DNA of 64,000 nucleotides from Ketogulonicigenium robustum (GCF_002117445.1 NZ_CP019937.1:2105501-2169500), one strand, 5' to 3'; shown: positions 44,184 through 51,898, counted from the first letter of the stretch. Program-made: numbers and translations. The notes: generated by a model from the letters alone, not told the origin.

Positions 44184-45058
44184 AGGTCGATCCTTGTCCC
44201 CGCTTGGCCGACGACCCAGCCTGCGGCGGTGACCGCGTGGCGTTCGGGGCTGTCCGGCAGCAGAGCGGGGTTCGAATTGTTGATATGCACCAGAACGCGG
44301 TGCGTGACGTTGACCGCGGCGAAGCGCGCCAGCACGCCATCGGGCCCCGAGAGGGACACATGCCCCATCTGCGCGCCGGTTTTGGACGATAGCCCCGCGC
44401 GGATCATTTCATCGTCGCGCCAAAGGGTTCCATCGAAGAACACCGCGTCGGCGCCATCCATGCGGGCCAGCAGGTCGTCGGTGATTTCGGCGCAAGCGGG
44501 GATGATGAAGGCGGTTTTACCGCCTGCACAGACCTGTAAACCAATGGTATCGCCATCGGCCGCAGGTTGGTTTGATTGTTCCAGATACCATGCGGGTTTG
44601 CCTGGAACGGGAAAGGTTTTGACGTGCAACCCACGCAGCGGCTGGAAACCTTCCCCAAGGGGAAGGTCGCGGCGACTAACGCGGGTCAGCACGTCGAAAA
44701 TGCTGTTTGCGGCAAGGGTCTCCAGCACGGATCTATCGGCCCAAAGGTCGAAGGCGTGCCCCTCGCGCAGGGTCAGCAGGCCTGCAACGGCGTCGATTTC
44801 GGCATTCGTCAGCAGCACCGCCCCCACTGGCGACCCGCGGAGGGAACGCGGGTGCAGGTCGGGCGTCTCCAGCAGCTGCTGCCGGATGTCGGGCGACGCG
44901 TTCACCAGCAGCCAAGTCTCGCCATCGGCGGACAGGGCCATCGAGAATTGGCCGCTGGAGGGAATTTGCCCCGCACGGGCCGCAGTGCAGCCCGCGCAGG
45001 CACAATTCCATTGCGGCAATCCGCCACCGGCGGCCGACCCAAGAAGACGGATATGCAT
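44180..45058 (-). CDS. pqqB: PQQ biosynthesis hydroxylase PqqB
   Basis: 292 residues, metallo-beta-lactamase fold. N-terminus MHIRLLGSAAGGGLPQWNCACAGC with the Cys-rich zinc site, then LVNASPDIRQQL, AVLLTNAEIDAVAGLLTLREG, VFFDGTLWRDDEM and HINNSNPALL near the C-terminus. PqqB is proposed to hydroxylate the crosslinked Glu-Tyr intermediate. It follows pqqA after a 37-bp gap and is coupled to pqqC. Confidence 0.97.
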   Translation of the reverse strand: MHIRLLGSAAGGGLPQWNCACAGCTAARAGQIPSSGQFSMALSADGETWLLVNASPDIRQQLLETPDLHPRSLRGSPVGAVLLTNAEIDAVAGLLTLREGHAFDLWADRSVLETLAANSIFDVLTRVSRRDLPLGEGFQPLRGLHVKTFPVPGKPAWYLEQSNQPAADGDTIGLQVCAGGKTAFIIPACAEITDDLLARMDGADAVFFDGTLWRDDEMIRAGLSSKTGAQMGHVSLSGPDGVLARFAAVNVTHRVLVHINNSNPALLPDSPERHAVTAAGWVVGQAGTRIDL

Positions 45059-45095
45059 AGGACTCTCCGACTGCTGTGTTCGGCCGCCGCGGGGA

Positions 45096-45188
45096 TTACT
45101 TGGCGGTTTTGGTCTGCTCGGCGCAGGCGTACATGTTGATTTCCATGCCGACCGGCGTTTCGAAGAACTTAGGCTTGATCCAGGCCAT
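45096..45188 (-). CDS. pqqA: PQQ precursor peptide PqqA
   Basis: 30-residue peptide. It begins MAWIKPKFFE and contains the conserved GMEINMY in which Glu16 and Tyr20 (ExxxY) supply the PQQ skeleton. The ATG at 45188 is preferred because AAGGG lies 9 bp upstream and the N-terminus MAW is family-typical; an in-frame ATG at 45197 overlaps that site. It opens the pqqABCDE operon, which is complete here; the 245 bp up to the divergent rhodanese gene must hold its promoter. Confidence 0.93.
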   Translation of the reverse strand: MAWIKPKFFETPVGMEINMYACAEQTKTAK

Positions 45189-45442
45189 GATATCCATCCC
45201 TTGGCTAAGACATTGAGAACACGGCGCGCGTTGCGCCGATGCGGGAAGGGTAGCTAATCGCGGCAGGCGCGTCCTGCTATTGCATCAATAGGATAATCCT
45301 ATTCATATCTGGATGCCGCAATAGCTGCGTCAATCTGTCAAGCGCGGGATTTGGCCGAAAGTTTACGGCGCGCAAAATAAATCTATTAAGTCTGTCGTGT
45401 ATTTGGTGTATTAGTTTTGTGACAGTATCGAGAGGCACCATC

Positions 45443-46375
45443 ATGGAACGTCTTCCTGCGCTTGTTTCGACCCAGTGGCTGGCCGCGCAATTGGGCGCGC
45501 CCGATTTGCTGGTTTTTGATGCGACCCAGTATTTGCCGAACGAGCCGCAGGACGGCCGGACGCTGTACAAGGCGGCGCATATCCCGGGGGCTGCGTTTTG
45601 GGACCACCATGCCGTGTCGGATGTCGATACCGATCTGCCCACCATGGTGCCGCCCTTGGCACGGCTGAGCATGGCCACCGCCGCGATGGGTGTCGGCCCG
45701 CAAAAGCGCGTTGTCGTTTACGACCAGCGCCATGTGACCGGCGCGGCCCGCGCGTGGTGGTTGCTGGGGCTGTTCGGCTTTGACAATGTGGCGGTGCTGG
45801 ATGGTGGCTTGGCCAAGTGGCAGGCCGAGGGGCGCCCCGTCGAGGAAGGGCTGCACAGCCATGCGCCCAGTGCGCCCTACCCCTTTTCCGTCCGCCCCGA
45901 GCGGTTGCGTTCGGCCGAGGCGGTGCGCGACAATATCGACACGCAGGCGGAGCTGTTGCTGGACGCGCGGCTGGCGGGGCGCTTTCATGGCGCCGACCCC
46001 GAGCCGCGCAAAACGATGCGCGTCGGGCACATTCCGGGCAGCGTGAACCTGCCCTATGACGTGCTGCTGGCCCCTGATGGCACCTTGCTGCCACCCGCGC
46101 AGCTGCACCGTATTTTCACCGCGCTAGGTGCGGGCGAATCGCGCGACGTGATCAGCAGCTGCGGCAGCGGGCTGACCGCTACCATCATCACCCTTGCGCG
46201 GGTGGTGGCCGGCTTGCCTGCGGGCGCTGTCTATGACGGGTCTTGGGCGGAATGGGGTGGCCGCGCGGATTTGCCGATCATTGCGGGGGGGCCGCTACCA
46301 GCCTCGCCCGCGGTCGAGGCGGCAGTGATTGCGGCAGGGCCTGCGGGCCACGGCGGCGGCGCGGCTTTCCGCTAA
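45443..46375 (+). CDS. sseA: 3-mercaptopyruvate/thiosulfate sulfurtransferase (tandem rhodanese)
   Basis: 310 residues from the ATG at 45443 with GAGAGG upstream. There are two rhodanese domains: the N-terminal one (LVSTQWLAAQLGAPDLLVFDATQYLP, HIPGAAFWD, VVVYDQ) is inactive, and the C-terminal one carries the active-site loop SSCGSGLTA with the catalytic Cys near residue 239. The CGSG(V/L)T loop is typical of 3-mercaptopyruvate sulfurtransferases. DARLAGRFHG and GHIPGSVNLPYD are also present. Confidence 0.93.
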   Translation: MERLPALVSTQWLAAQLGAPDLLVFDATQYLPNEPQDGRTLYKAAHIPGAAFWDHHAVSDVDTDLPTMVPPLARLSMATAAMGVGPQKRVVVYDQRHVTGAARAWWLLGLFGFDNVAVLDGGLAKWQAEGRPVEEGLHSHAPSAPYPFSVRPERLRSAEAVRDNIDTQAELLLDARLAGRFHGADPEPRKTMRVGHIPGSVNLPYDVLLAPDGTLLPPAQLHRIFTALGAGESRDVISSCGSGLTATIITLARVVAGLPAGAVYDGSWAEWGGRADLPIIAGGPLPASPAVEAAVIAAGPAGHGGGAAFR

Positions 46376-46503
46376 CGAGGCTTGCGCCCTGCGGCGTTTG
46401 CGGTAATTTGCGCGGCAGGCACCGCCCTGTCCTGCGGCCTGAGACCCAATCGCCTGGCACCGTCCGGCACGGGTCGGGTCGCCTTTTATCACGAGGACTT
46501 GCC

Positions 46504-46881
46504 GTGACCGGTGAGACATCCTTTCGATTGGGCCGCTTTGCGCCCACCCTTGGCGTTCGGGATATTGACGCCTCGTATCAGGCCTATAACGCCGTTTTCG
46601 GCCTGCAGAAGGTGTTTTCCAACGGTGACCCTGTTGGCTTCATGATTCTGAAGGCGGGCGCGGCCGAGCTGCATTTGACGCTGCAGAAAGGCCACCACGC
46701 CGCGCCGTTTAACGTGGCCCATCTGATGGTCGACGATGTGGACGCGGTGCATGCGCGCTGCGTGGCGCAGGGGCTGCGCATCATCAAACGGGTGCAGGAC
46801 AAAGATTACGGGCTGCGCGCCTTCGTCTTTGCCGACCCCGATGGCAACCGCATCGACGTCGGCCAAGCGCTGGAACGTTGA
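46504..46881 (+). CDS. VOC (glyoxalase/bleomycin-resistance) family protein
   Basis: 125 residues from a GTG at 46504 with GAGGA 7 bp upstream; no ATG gives a better start. One vicinal-oxygen-chelate module: FAPTLGVRDIDASYQAYNAVFGLQKVF, LHLTLQKGHH, VDDVDAVHARCVAQGLRII and DKDYGLRAFVFADPDGNRIDVGQ. The last block, with DPDGNRI, is the family hallmark. Substrate unknown. Follows sseA by 128 bp and ends at a perfect hairpin. Confidence 0.88.
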   Translation: MTGETSFRLGRFAPTLGVRDIDASYQAYNAVFGLQKVFSNGDPVGFMILKAGAAELHLTLQKGHHAAPFNVAHLMVDDVDAVHARCVAQGLRIIKRVQDKDYGLRAFVFADPDGNRIDVGQALER

Positions 46882-46887
46882 GAGGGC

Positions 46888-46909
46888 AGGCCCGCGCGGA
46901 CGCGGGCCT
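46888..46909. terminator. Bidirectional terminator hairpin
   Basis: Perfect 9-bp stem AGGCCCGCG/CGCGGGCCT with loop CGGA, 7 bp after the VOC stop. It also covers the stop codon of the converging zinc-ribbon gene. Confidence 0.8.
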
Positions 46910-47259
46910 AATCCGCCACCAGTTCGGCGCGGACCAACCTGTCGTTGCTAAGAATGGCAAGCGTGCCATCGGGGTAGGTGGCGATGGCCGTGACATTGCC
47001 GGTTTGCGTTCCCGGCCCCTGCCCTAGGCCCGTCGTCGGGTAGCTGTGCCCCCCCCGTCGGCGTGATGTGCTGGATGGTTTGCATCCACACATCGGAGGC
47101 CCACAAAGCGCCGTAGGGGAAGCGATGCTCGACTACGATATGCTCGCGCCCCTTGGCGTCGATCACATATTCTGCCCCGCAGTGGCCGACAACATGACCG
47201 TCGGGGGTGGTGTTGATCGTCAACGCACCACCACAATTCGCGCACTTCAACTTCCGCAT
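46908..47259 (-). pseudogene. Small zinc-ribbon protein gene broken by a frameshift in a C8 tract
   Basis: Starting at the ATG at 47259 (AGAGGACACA upstream), the frame reads MRKLKCANCGGALTINTTPDG, then HVVGHCGAEYVIDAKGREHIVVEHRF, and runs on in the wrong register after 47049. The -1 frame continues a plausible protein (GHSYPTTGLGQ, NVTAIATYPDGTLAIL, DRLVRAELVAD) to the stop at 46908. The switch falls exactly in a run of eight C (47049-47056); seven would give one open frame of about 116 residues. The N-terminal CxxC...C is a zinc ribbon. Either a decayed gene, a phase-variable tract or a sequencing error. Confidence 0.65.
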
Positions 47260-47301
47260 TGTGTCCTCTTGCCACGGCATGCCTTAGTTTAGACAGCACA
47301 C

Positions 47302-47607
47302 ATGCCCTATACCACGGCACAAGCAAAGCGGATGGACAAAAATCTGAAGGCTTACATTGCAATGACGGTGATCGGCCTGTTGCCGCTGCTGTCAGTTGTC
47401 GTGGCAGGGCATATCGCAACGCTGGCTGATTGCCCGCTGCACGAAGGCGCAGCGCAGGCTTGCATTATATACGGCTACGACGCCGGGCCGCTGCTGCATA
47501 GCATGACGGTTTTGGGGTGGTTGATGCTTGTGACCAACCTGTGCCTGATCGCGGGGGTTGCGGGCTTACTGTGGTGCAACCTGCGCGCTTTGGCCGTGCA
47601 CGCATGA
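47302..47607 (+). CDS. Small hypothetical membrane protein
   Basis: 101 residues, starting at an ATG 42 bp downstream of the divergent zinc-ribbon start. Two transmembrane helices, about residues 18-38 (YIAMTVIGLLPLLSVVVAGHI) and 68-92 (MTVLGWLMLVTNLCLIAGVAGLLW). The short loop between them holds two Cys (ADCPLHEG and QACIIYG) that could form a disulfide outside the membrane. Family not recognised. It is the last chromosomal gene before the integrated element. Confidence 0.72.
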   Translation: MPYTTAQAKRMDKNLKAYIAMTVIGLLPLLSVVVAGHIATLADCPLHEGAAQACIIYGYDAGPLLHSMTVLGWLMLVTNLCLIAGVAGLLWCNLRALAVHA

Positions 47608-47637
47608 CGGCGGATGAGCGGGAGCTGAAAACGACAT

Positions 47638-47686
47638 CGCCGCGATGTCTATCGCGGCGTTCGTGATGCTTTTCCAAGGGAAAAGC
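47638..47686. terminator. Two hairpins next to the element boundary
   Basis: CGCCGCGAT/ATCGCGGCG (47638-47659, loop GTCT) follows the small membrane protein gene. GCTTTTCC/GGAAAAGC (47668-47686, loop AAG) ends 4 bp before the left repeat of the element. Read leftward, the second would lie directly after the tRNA-Arg(ACG) 3' end in the uninterrupted chromosome, so it is probably the original tRNA terminator. Confidence 0.6.
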
Positions 47687-47689
47687 TCT

Positions 47690-47705
47690 AATGGCGGACT
47701 GGGGA
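47690..47705. repeat. attL: direct repeat of the tRNA-Arg 3' end
   Basis: AATGGCGGACTGGGGA, identical over 16 bp to 53644-53659; after two mismatches ATTC is again shared. It contains the reverse complement of the acceptor end and CCA of the tRNA but no further tRNA sequence. Confidence 0.85.
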
Positions 47706-47838
47706 TAATTCACATTATCGTTATAACTATCCTAACGTATTCAAGAAGCTATAAAATATTTTCCAATGTATCTTAACTTGTAGAGGAAAATGTAGTGTAA
47801 ATACTGACACTCAACTTTAAGATGCTTGCCTTCATTCT

Positions 47839-48645
47839 GCCGCCCCGCGCTTTGGCGCGATGATGTGGGGCGGCTCAGCCCGCACAGGCTCCCGCCTGCT
47901 TGGCTGTCATATATAATATAAAGACGTTGTGGGGGTTGATCTGGTGTGCATCCCTTCAGAGCTGGCAGTGGTTGTGAGGTTAGTTTTATTTTTGCCCCTC
48001 TGCCCGCCGTCGCGGGACAGAGGGTGTTGGCGGCACGTTCCGTGCCGCTTTGGCTGAGCGGGTCGCCCCGTCAGCCAAGTGAGCGTGCATATAATGATAT
48101 TGGTATATCATTATATGCACGGGAAGAGCCTTTTGAGGGGCGTGGCAGCGATGGCCCGCCCATCAAAAGGCCGCACGCCCACTGGCGTTCGAAGGTCATT
48201 TGGACGCCCATAGCGTCGAAATGACAGCCGCAAGGGCCACTGGATCGGTGCCACTATAAGGCACTAATCCAGTGGCCATGCGGCAGCTGCGCAGCAGGGC
48301 TCCAGCGCCGCCGCTGGTCGCGCCCAAGGCCATCAACGCCTAAACGCGGGAGCGATTTGACGTAGAGGGCCGCGCGAAAGGGGTATGAGGGGTATCCCCT
48401 CACCAGCACAGGAATGAACAAAGGGCCGCAACACGCGGCACAGAAGTTCGATCATGTGCTGGAATCTGTGGGCCGCGCTCGATGCGCCGCCCCACAGATT
48501 GCAAGGTGGTTGAGGCACGAAACCGCCGCGCAGTTGGCCCGCATGGGCCGACGGAGCGCCTCCCCGGCGCAAGGGGCAGAATGAGGTAGCTGAAAGCTAC
48601 CTACAGTCTGTCCATATAGGTAGGTTTGAGGGATTCAAACCTACC
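47839..48645. other. About 800-bp chain of back-to-back stem-loops, candidate large structured RNA or ssDNA-folding region
   Basis: No convincing ORF covers this stretch. Consecutive stems (5' arm/3' arm): 47839-46/47867-74; 47876-80/47902-06 with 47885-89/47894-98; 47996-48007/48012-24; 48030-37/48041-48; 48050-57/48071-78 with 48059-62/48067-70; 48085-100/48105-120; 48128-36/48163-71 with 48138-42/48157-61; 48195-207/48213-25; 48235-45/48267-77 with 48248-52/48260-64; 48302-07/48312-17; 48386-92/48396-402; 48425-29/48435-39; 48463-72/48491-500; 48505-11/48521-27; 48536-40/48545-49; 48556-60/48566-70; 48585-91/48595-601; 48619-29/48635-45. The stems differ in sequence, so this is not a repeat family. 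Read leftward, two loops are GNRA (GGGA and GCGA), hinting at a minus-strand RNA downstream of the cargo gene. Confidence 0.6.
48085..48120. repeat. Perfect 16-bp AT-rich hairpin
   Basis: GTGCATATAATGATAT, loop TGGT, ATATCATTATATGCAC. It is the longest perfect stem in the structured region. Its TGCATATA...TATATGCA ends recur in the 26-bp palindrome at 51841-51866 in the same element. Confidence 0.85.
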
Positions 48646-49642
48646 ATTCAAACCCCAACTGGTCTTTTGGCCGCTCCAATAAACGATAGCGTCCCAATAT
48701 TGCATCCAGAGCGTCAGCTTTCAGAGGTTTCGAAAGCTCAACGCCATTAAATTTAAGAACTTTCAGAACACGCCGCGCAGTAATCTTATTCTTCTCAGTC
48801 TTGTAAGCCCACTGAACTTTCAAGCGGTCTAATACTTCCGCGTGCAAATCTCTTGTGTGAACCCTCAACCAAAACTGCTCGTCCTCTATCACGAAAAGAC
48901 AGCTTTTATTATCGCTGTCTTTACCTTTCCACTGCCGTGTTTTCTGGTCATTGAGATCCCACTGAGGTGAAGTCACTTGAACATAATCAATTGCGACATC
49001 CCATTGCGGTAAATCAGTATCATCACGCTTCTTTTGACCAGGTTGAGAATAACTCAAGAAGGAATTTCTTAGGATAGGAAAATCGTCCTCCCGACTAAAT
49101 CCAACTCCCTTAATATCCCTATCAGCATAACAAGCTTCATAAAAATCGGCTCTCGCCTGAACCACATCATCAGGCAGGATATCACAAATAGTTTGTATGT
49201 CACTGGGCGTAGCAGACAACAAGCTCTCTGCAGCAGATATCAAGAGCGCTTCCGCCTGCCCTTCGCTCATCGCAGCTCGACCAGAGCTGCCATGTTCAGC
49301 CCCCATCTGGGCGTAAGTTTTTCCAGTCCGAGCTTCGATGTAGCTTTTGATGTAGGGAAAATCCAAAATCGTTACGGTTCCAGCGCCCGCCGCGATCAAT
49401 CCTCCAACCGCAATTCCTCCCTTGACGATAATGGCTCTCAATACCGTTAAGAAGCTGCCCTCCTCGGGCGGAAGCACATGAAGCTCAACCTCGATAAAGG
49501 GCCCGAAGCACTCCTTGGCTAGGGCTTGGATCATGGCCCTTGCTGCGTCCGCAGTTTCTACAAAAGTGTCTAGAGCGATGGTGTGCTCGCCGGTGTCAAA
49601 GTGCAAGACAAGCAACGGCGATTTATCGTCGAGTTTGAACAC
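48641..49642 (-). CDS. Unrecognised cargo protein of the mobile element
   Basis: 333 residues, AT-richer than the chromosome. The start MFKLDDKSPLLVLHF at 49642 follows an AT-rich promoter-like stretch. The N-terminal ~55 residues look like a small alpha/beta domain (HTIALDTFVETADAARAMIQAL). A hydrophobic segment near residues 70-95 (VLRAIIVKGGIAVGGLIAAGAGTVTIL) may cross or insert in the membrane. The remaining 230 residues are soluble, charged and mixed (SATPSDIQTICDILPDDVVQARADFY; LPQWDVAIDYVQVTSPQW; FWLRVHTRDLHAEVLDRL). I do not recognise a family. As the only large gene not needed for mobility it is the likely selected cargo; a defence or stress role is possible but unproven. Its stop lies in an 11-bp hairpin. 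Confidence 0.8.
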   Translation of the reverse strand: MFKLDDKSPLLVLHFDTGEHTIALDTFVETADAARAMIQALAKECFGPFIEVELHVLPPEEGSFLTVLRAIIVKGGIAVGGLIAAGAGTVTILDFPYIKSYIEARTGKTYAQMGAEHGSSGRAAMSEGQAEALLISAAESLLSATPSDIQTICDILPDDVVQARADFYEACYADRDIKGVGFSREDDFPILRNSFLSYSQPGQKKRDDTDLPQWDVAIDYVQVTSPQWDLNDQKTRQWKGKDSDNKSCLFVIEDEQFWLRVHTRDLHAEVLDRLKVQWAYKTEKNKITARRVLKVLKFNGVELSKPLKADALDAILGRYRLLERPKDQLGFEW

Positions 49643-50192
49643 GTAATTCCCTATAATTTCAATATATTAATGAAATACAGTAAGCTACAAAATCGCAAGA
49701 CCTTTGTGACACACATCGGAAGTTGATTAAGCCCATGTTATTACAGCGGCGTTTTTTTGGAAGAGTGCAGTCCGCTTTCATGTCTATGATATTTGAGATA
49801 CCTTACTCTCATCATACACAGACCACCTTTCTGCCGTCCGCGTTACGCAAAGATACGCAAGCATTATCAGTTTATTACAGAAAATATACCCGTCCCCTAC
49901 GTGCGGAGGCAAGATGAGGTGAACGCAGAGATGCCTGTAACGCCCTCCTCCCGCATCATACGTTGACACTCCATTACACAGAGAACCAGCTAAGGAGATG
50001 TCGCGCACTGCCGTAACAGTAATTATGGTCGAATTTTTGTTAAAAATTGCCGATTGCGAACCCTCTATAACCTCTCTCTACGCAAATAAATCGCCCTTTC
50101 ATTTTCGCTGAAAATAAAAAGCCCCTTCAGCGTTTGGTGCTGGGGAGCAAGGGGTATAACTGGATCGCCATGTTTTGCAGGGAGAGAGCAAC
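49643..50192. other. Intergenic region upstream of the relaxase gene, oriT candidate
   Basis: 550 bp with no credible gene; a 64-residue ORF at 49723-49917 lacks a ribosome site and family features. The left end is very AT-rich (ATTTCAATATATTAATGAAATACAG) and probably holds the promoter of the leftward cargo gene. Toward the relaxase there are ATTTTC-GCTG-AAAAT (50100-50114) and a GC-rich imperfect hairpin CCCCTTCAGC...GCTGGGG around 50134-50157. MobV-type oriT sites normally lie just upstream of the mob gene, so this is the best place to look for it. No exact match to a known oriT was recognised. Confidence 0.45.
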
Positions 50193-51509
50193 ATGGCTTA
50201 CCAATTTTTCCACATCGAGACCTATTCGGACGCCCCCAAGCGGGTGCGCGGCACGGCGGATCATTACAATTCGGCGGAGCAGGTAGAGGGGGAAGCTGCG
50301 CGCGAGGCGCGGTATTCACAGCACGTTGCGGAGCCTCAACCACCGCTTTCCATGAACTTTGACGGGTTGGTTCCGCTGCAGCAGCTCATTGCTCGCCGTA
50401 GGCAGCTAGTTTCGAGTATAACGGAGACGCTAACATCTGCGACAGGTAAGATTTACACACGCAAACTGCGTAATGATGCGGCTACTCTCTACACCGAGAT
50501 CCACTCGCATCCCATGACCTCGGCGGAATACTTGGCAGACAGGAAGGCCAATCACCCCGAGGTGTTGCGATGGGCCAGGCTTGCCGTGAAGGACTTCCAG
50601 CGCCGGATGCCCGAGGGCGTGGAGGCCGCTGCAGTCATGCATCTAGATGAGGGCCATGTGCATATGCACATTCTGGCTATAAATGCAGGAGATCCCAGAC
50701 TGGACGCGAACAAGCTGCACGCTGGCAAAGTCGCTGCCACCGCATATCGTGAGAACAATGTCAGCGAAGCTCTGGTGTCCTTACCGAAGCCGGATCTTCA
50801 CCCGCTCCCCTTAAAGCCAAAGAAGCTCAGACCGAGCAAAAACCGCGAGACCCAAAAGAAGCGTGATGCTTCTCACAAGGCCGCACTTGCTCAGTGGAGC
50901 ATTGACCGCATGCGTATTGAGGCTCGCAACAAGGTGCTTTTACGCGACTGGGAGGCCGCCAATAACGCTCACCTGCAAGCAGGCCGCAAGGCGCGGGGCA
51001 AAACCCATGTTCAGCGGGCCTTTAACGACGCCCTGAGCAAGTTGCAGGACGACTATTACGAAGCTGTCGGCAAGCCCTGCGGCCTCCTGCGGGACGGGCC
51101 AAGGCGTGAGCGCCTGTCTACGAAAGAGTATGCCAAACGCAAACGCACCGCCCGTAAGATCGCCGACGAGCTGGATAAGATGGAAGCAGCATCACGCGAA
51201 ATCACTCTGACCACGGCTGAGATCGCGAAGCAGCAGGAGAAGCTTAAAGCTTGGCAGAGGGATTTGAATGCCGGGGAAGATAACCTCTCTACTCTCGCGG
51301 CACGCCTGCAAGCCATCGGGCAAGAACTGGCTGCAAAATCTGCCGCCCTTGAAAAGGCAGAAGCAGCTCAGCATGAGAAGTCTATGCGCCAACTGCAACA
51401 GCTGTCCGCAAAGGAAGCAAAGCTAGCGGATGTCCAGCGCGATCTGGCAGCGAAGATTGAAGCCATTACAATTAGAGAGGCCGATCTTGCATCCATAGAA
51501 AAAAATTAG
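50193..51509 (+). CDS. MobV/Pre-like plasmid-mobilization relaxase, ORF ends at a possible -1 frameshift site
   Basis: 438 residues from the ATG at 50193 with AGGGAGAG upstream. The N-terminus AYQFFHIETY, a mid-region EIHSHPMTS and the HUH histidine cluster AVMHLDEGHVHMHILAI (residues ~149-158; compare HxDExxPHxH in MobV) identify a single-strand nicking relaxase. The catalytic residue would be in the N-terminal third. Residues 320-438 are a long coiled coil. The frame ends at AAA AAT TAG within A7 (51499-51505), and the coiled-coil sequence continues in the -1 frame to 51787. It would nick oriT so that a helper conjugation system can move the element. Confidence 0.82.
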   Translation: MAYQFFHIETYSDAPKRVRGTADHYNSAEQVEGEAAREARYSQHVAEPQPPLSMNFDGLVPLQQLIARRRQLVSSITETLTSATGKIYTRKLRNDAATLYTEIHSHPMTSAEYLADRKANHPEVLRWARLAVKDFQRRMPEGVEAAAVMHLDEGHVHMHILAINAGDPRLDANKLHAGKVAATAYRENNVSEALVSLPKPDLHPLPLKPKKLRPSKNRETQKKRDASHKAALAQWSIDRMRIEARNKVLLRDWEAANNAHLQAGRKARGKTHVQRAFNDALSKLQDDYYEAVGKPCGLLRDGPRRERLSTKEYAKRKRTARKIADELDKMEAASREITLTTAEIAKQQEKLKAWQRDLNAGEDNLSTLAARLQAIGQELAAKSAALEKAEAAQHEKSMRQLQQLSAKEAKLADVQRDLAAKIEAITIREADLASIEKN

Positions 51510-51787
51510 ACAGCGAGCGCCAAGAAATCGCCGAAGCGACTTCAGCAATGGAGGCCGTTATCGATGCACTGGAAAGCGGTGATGCTGACATTCGCAATGG
51601 AAAGCTTCATATCGCAAAGCCTCCCCACCTGTTGCAACGTATTCTTCAGCCAATGCTCAAGCCGCAGACAAAGCTTCAATCCATTTTTCATAGGTTTATC
51701 AATATTATGACACGAGTTGCGAAAGGGGATGGCGCAGTTCAGCCCGGCGTGTATCAAGAGGATTACGACACAAACGGCCCGCAATAA
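51506..51787 (+). CDS. -1 frame continuation of the relaxase C-terminus
   Basis: About 93 codons open in the -1 frame directly from the A7 tract, reading LDSERQEIAEATSAMEAVIDAL, then ESGDADIRNGKLHIAKPP and a basic end. Without slippage it could only be translated from the ATG at 51548 (79 residues), which has no good ribosome site. The heptamer A AAA AAT matches the X XXY YYZ form of -1 slippery sites. A joined product would be about 530 residues. A deletion of one A, real or a sequencing error, explains it equally well. Confidence 0.6.
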   Translation, partial: LDSERQEIAEATSAMEAVIDALESGDADIRNGKLHIAKPPHLLQRILQPMLKPQTKLQSIFHRFINIMTRVAKGDGAVQPGVYQEDYDTNGPQ

Positions 51788-51840
51788 ATCCGCCTTTAGG
51801 CATGCTTTCTATTGGCGCGAGTGCTGCCCTATAATTGGCC

Positions 51841-51866
51841 TGCATATATATAATTATATATATGCA
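51841..51866. repeat. Perfect 26-bp AT palindrome
   Basis: TGCATATATATAA followed by its exact reverse complement TTATATATATGCA, with no loop. It lies in the gap after the relaxase tail, flanked by AT-rich DNA with a second inverted pair (ATTGGCC/GGC...). The arms share TGCATATA with the hairpin at 48085-48120. Confidence 0.85.
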
Positions 51867-51898
51867 TAAATAATTACGCCAAAATTTAAATTGGCGAA

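Noticed and set aside
47946-48224. 92-codon ORF starting at GTG in the structured region
   Set aside because: No ribosome site, no family features, and its sequence is almost wholly accounted for by consecutive inverted repeats.
48333-48572. 79-codon minus-strand ORF in the structured region
   Set aside because: Same reasons; composition follows the hairpins rather than codon use of the element.
47839-48645. Structured region as group II intron, RNase P RNA or tmRNA
   Set aside because: The group II domain V pattern, the RNase P conserved regions and the tmRNA tRNA-like ends were looked for by eye and not seen; a covariance-model scan would be decisive.
49723-49917. 64-codon plus-strand ORF upstream of the relaxase
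   Set aside because: No ribosome site and no conserved features; lies in the probable promoter/oriT region.
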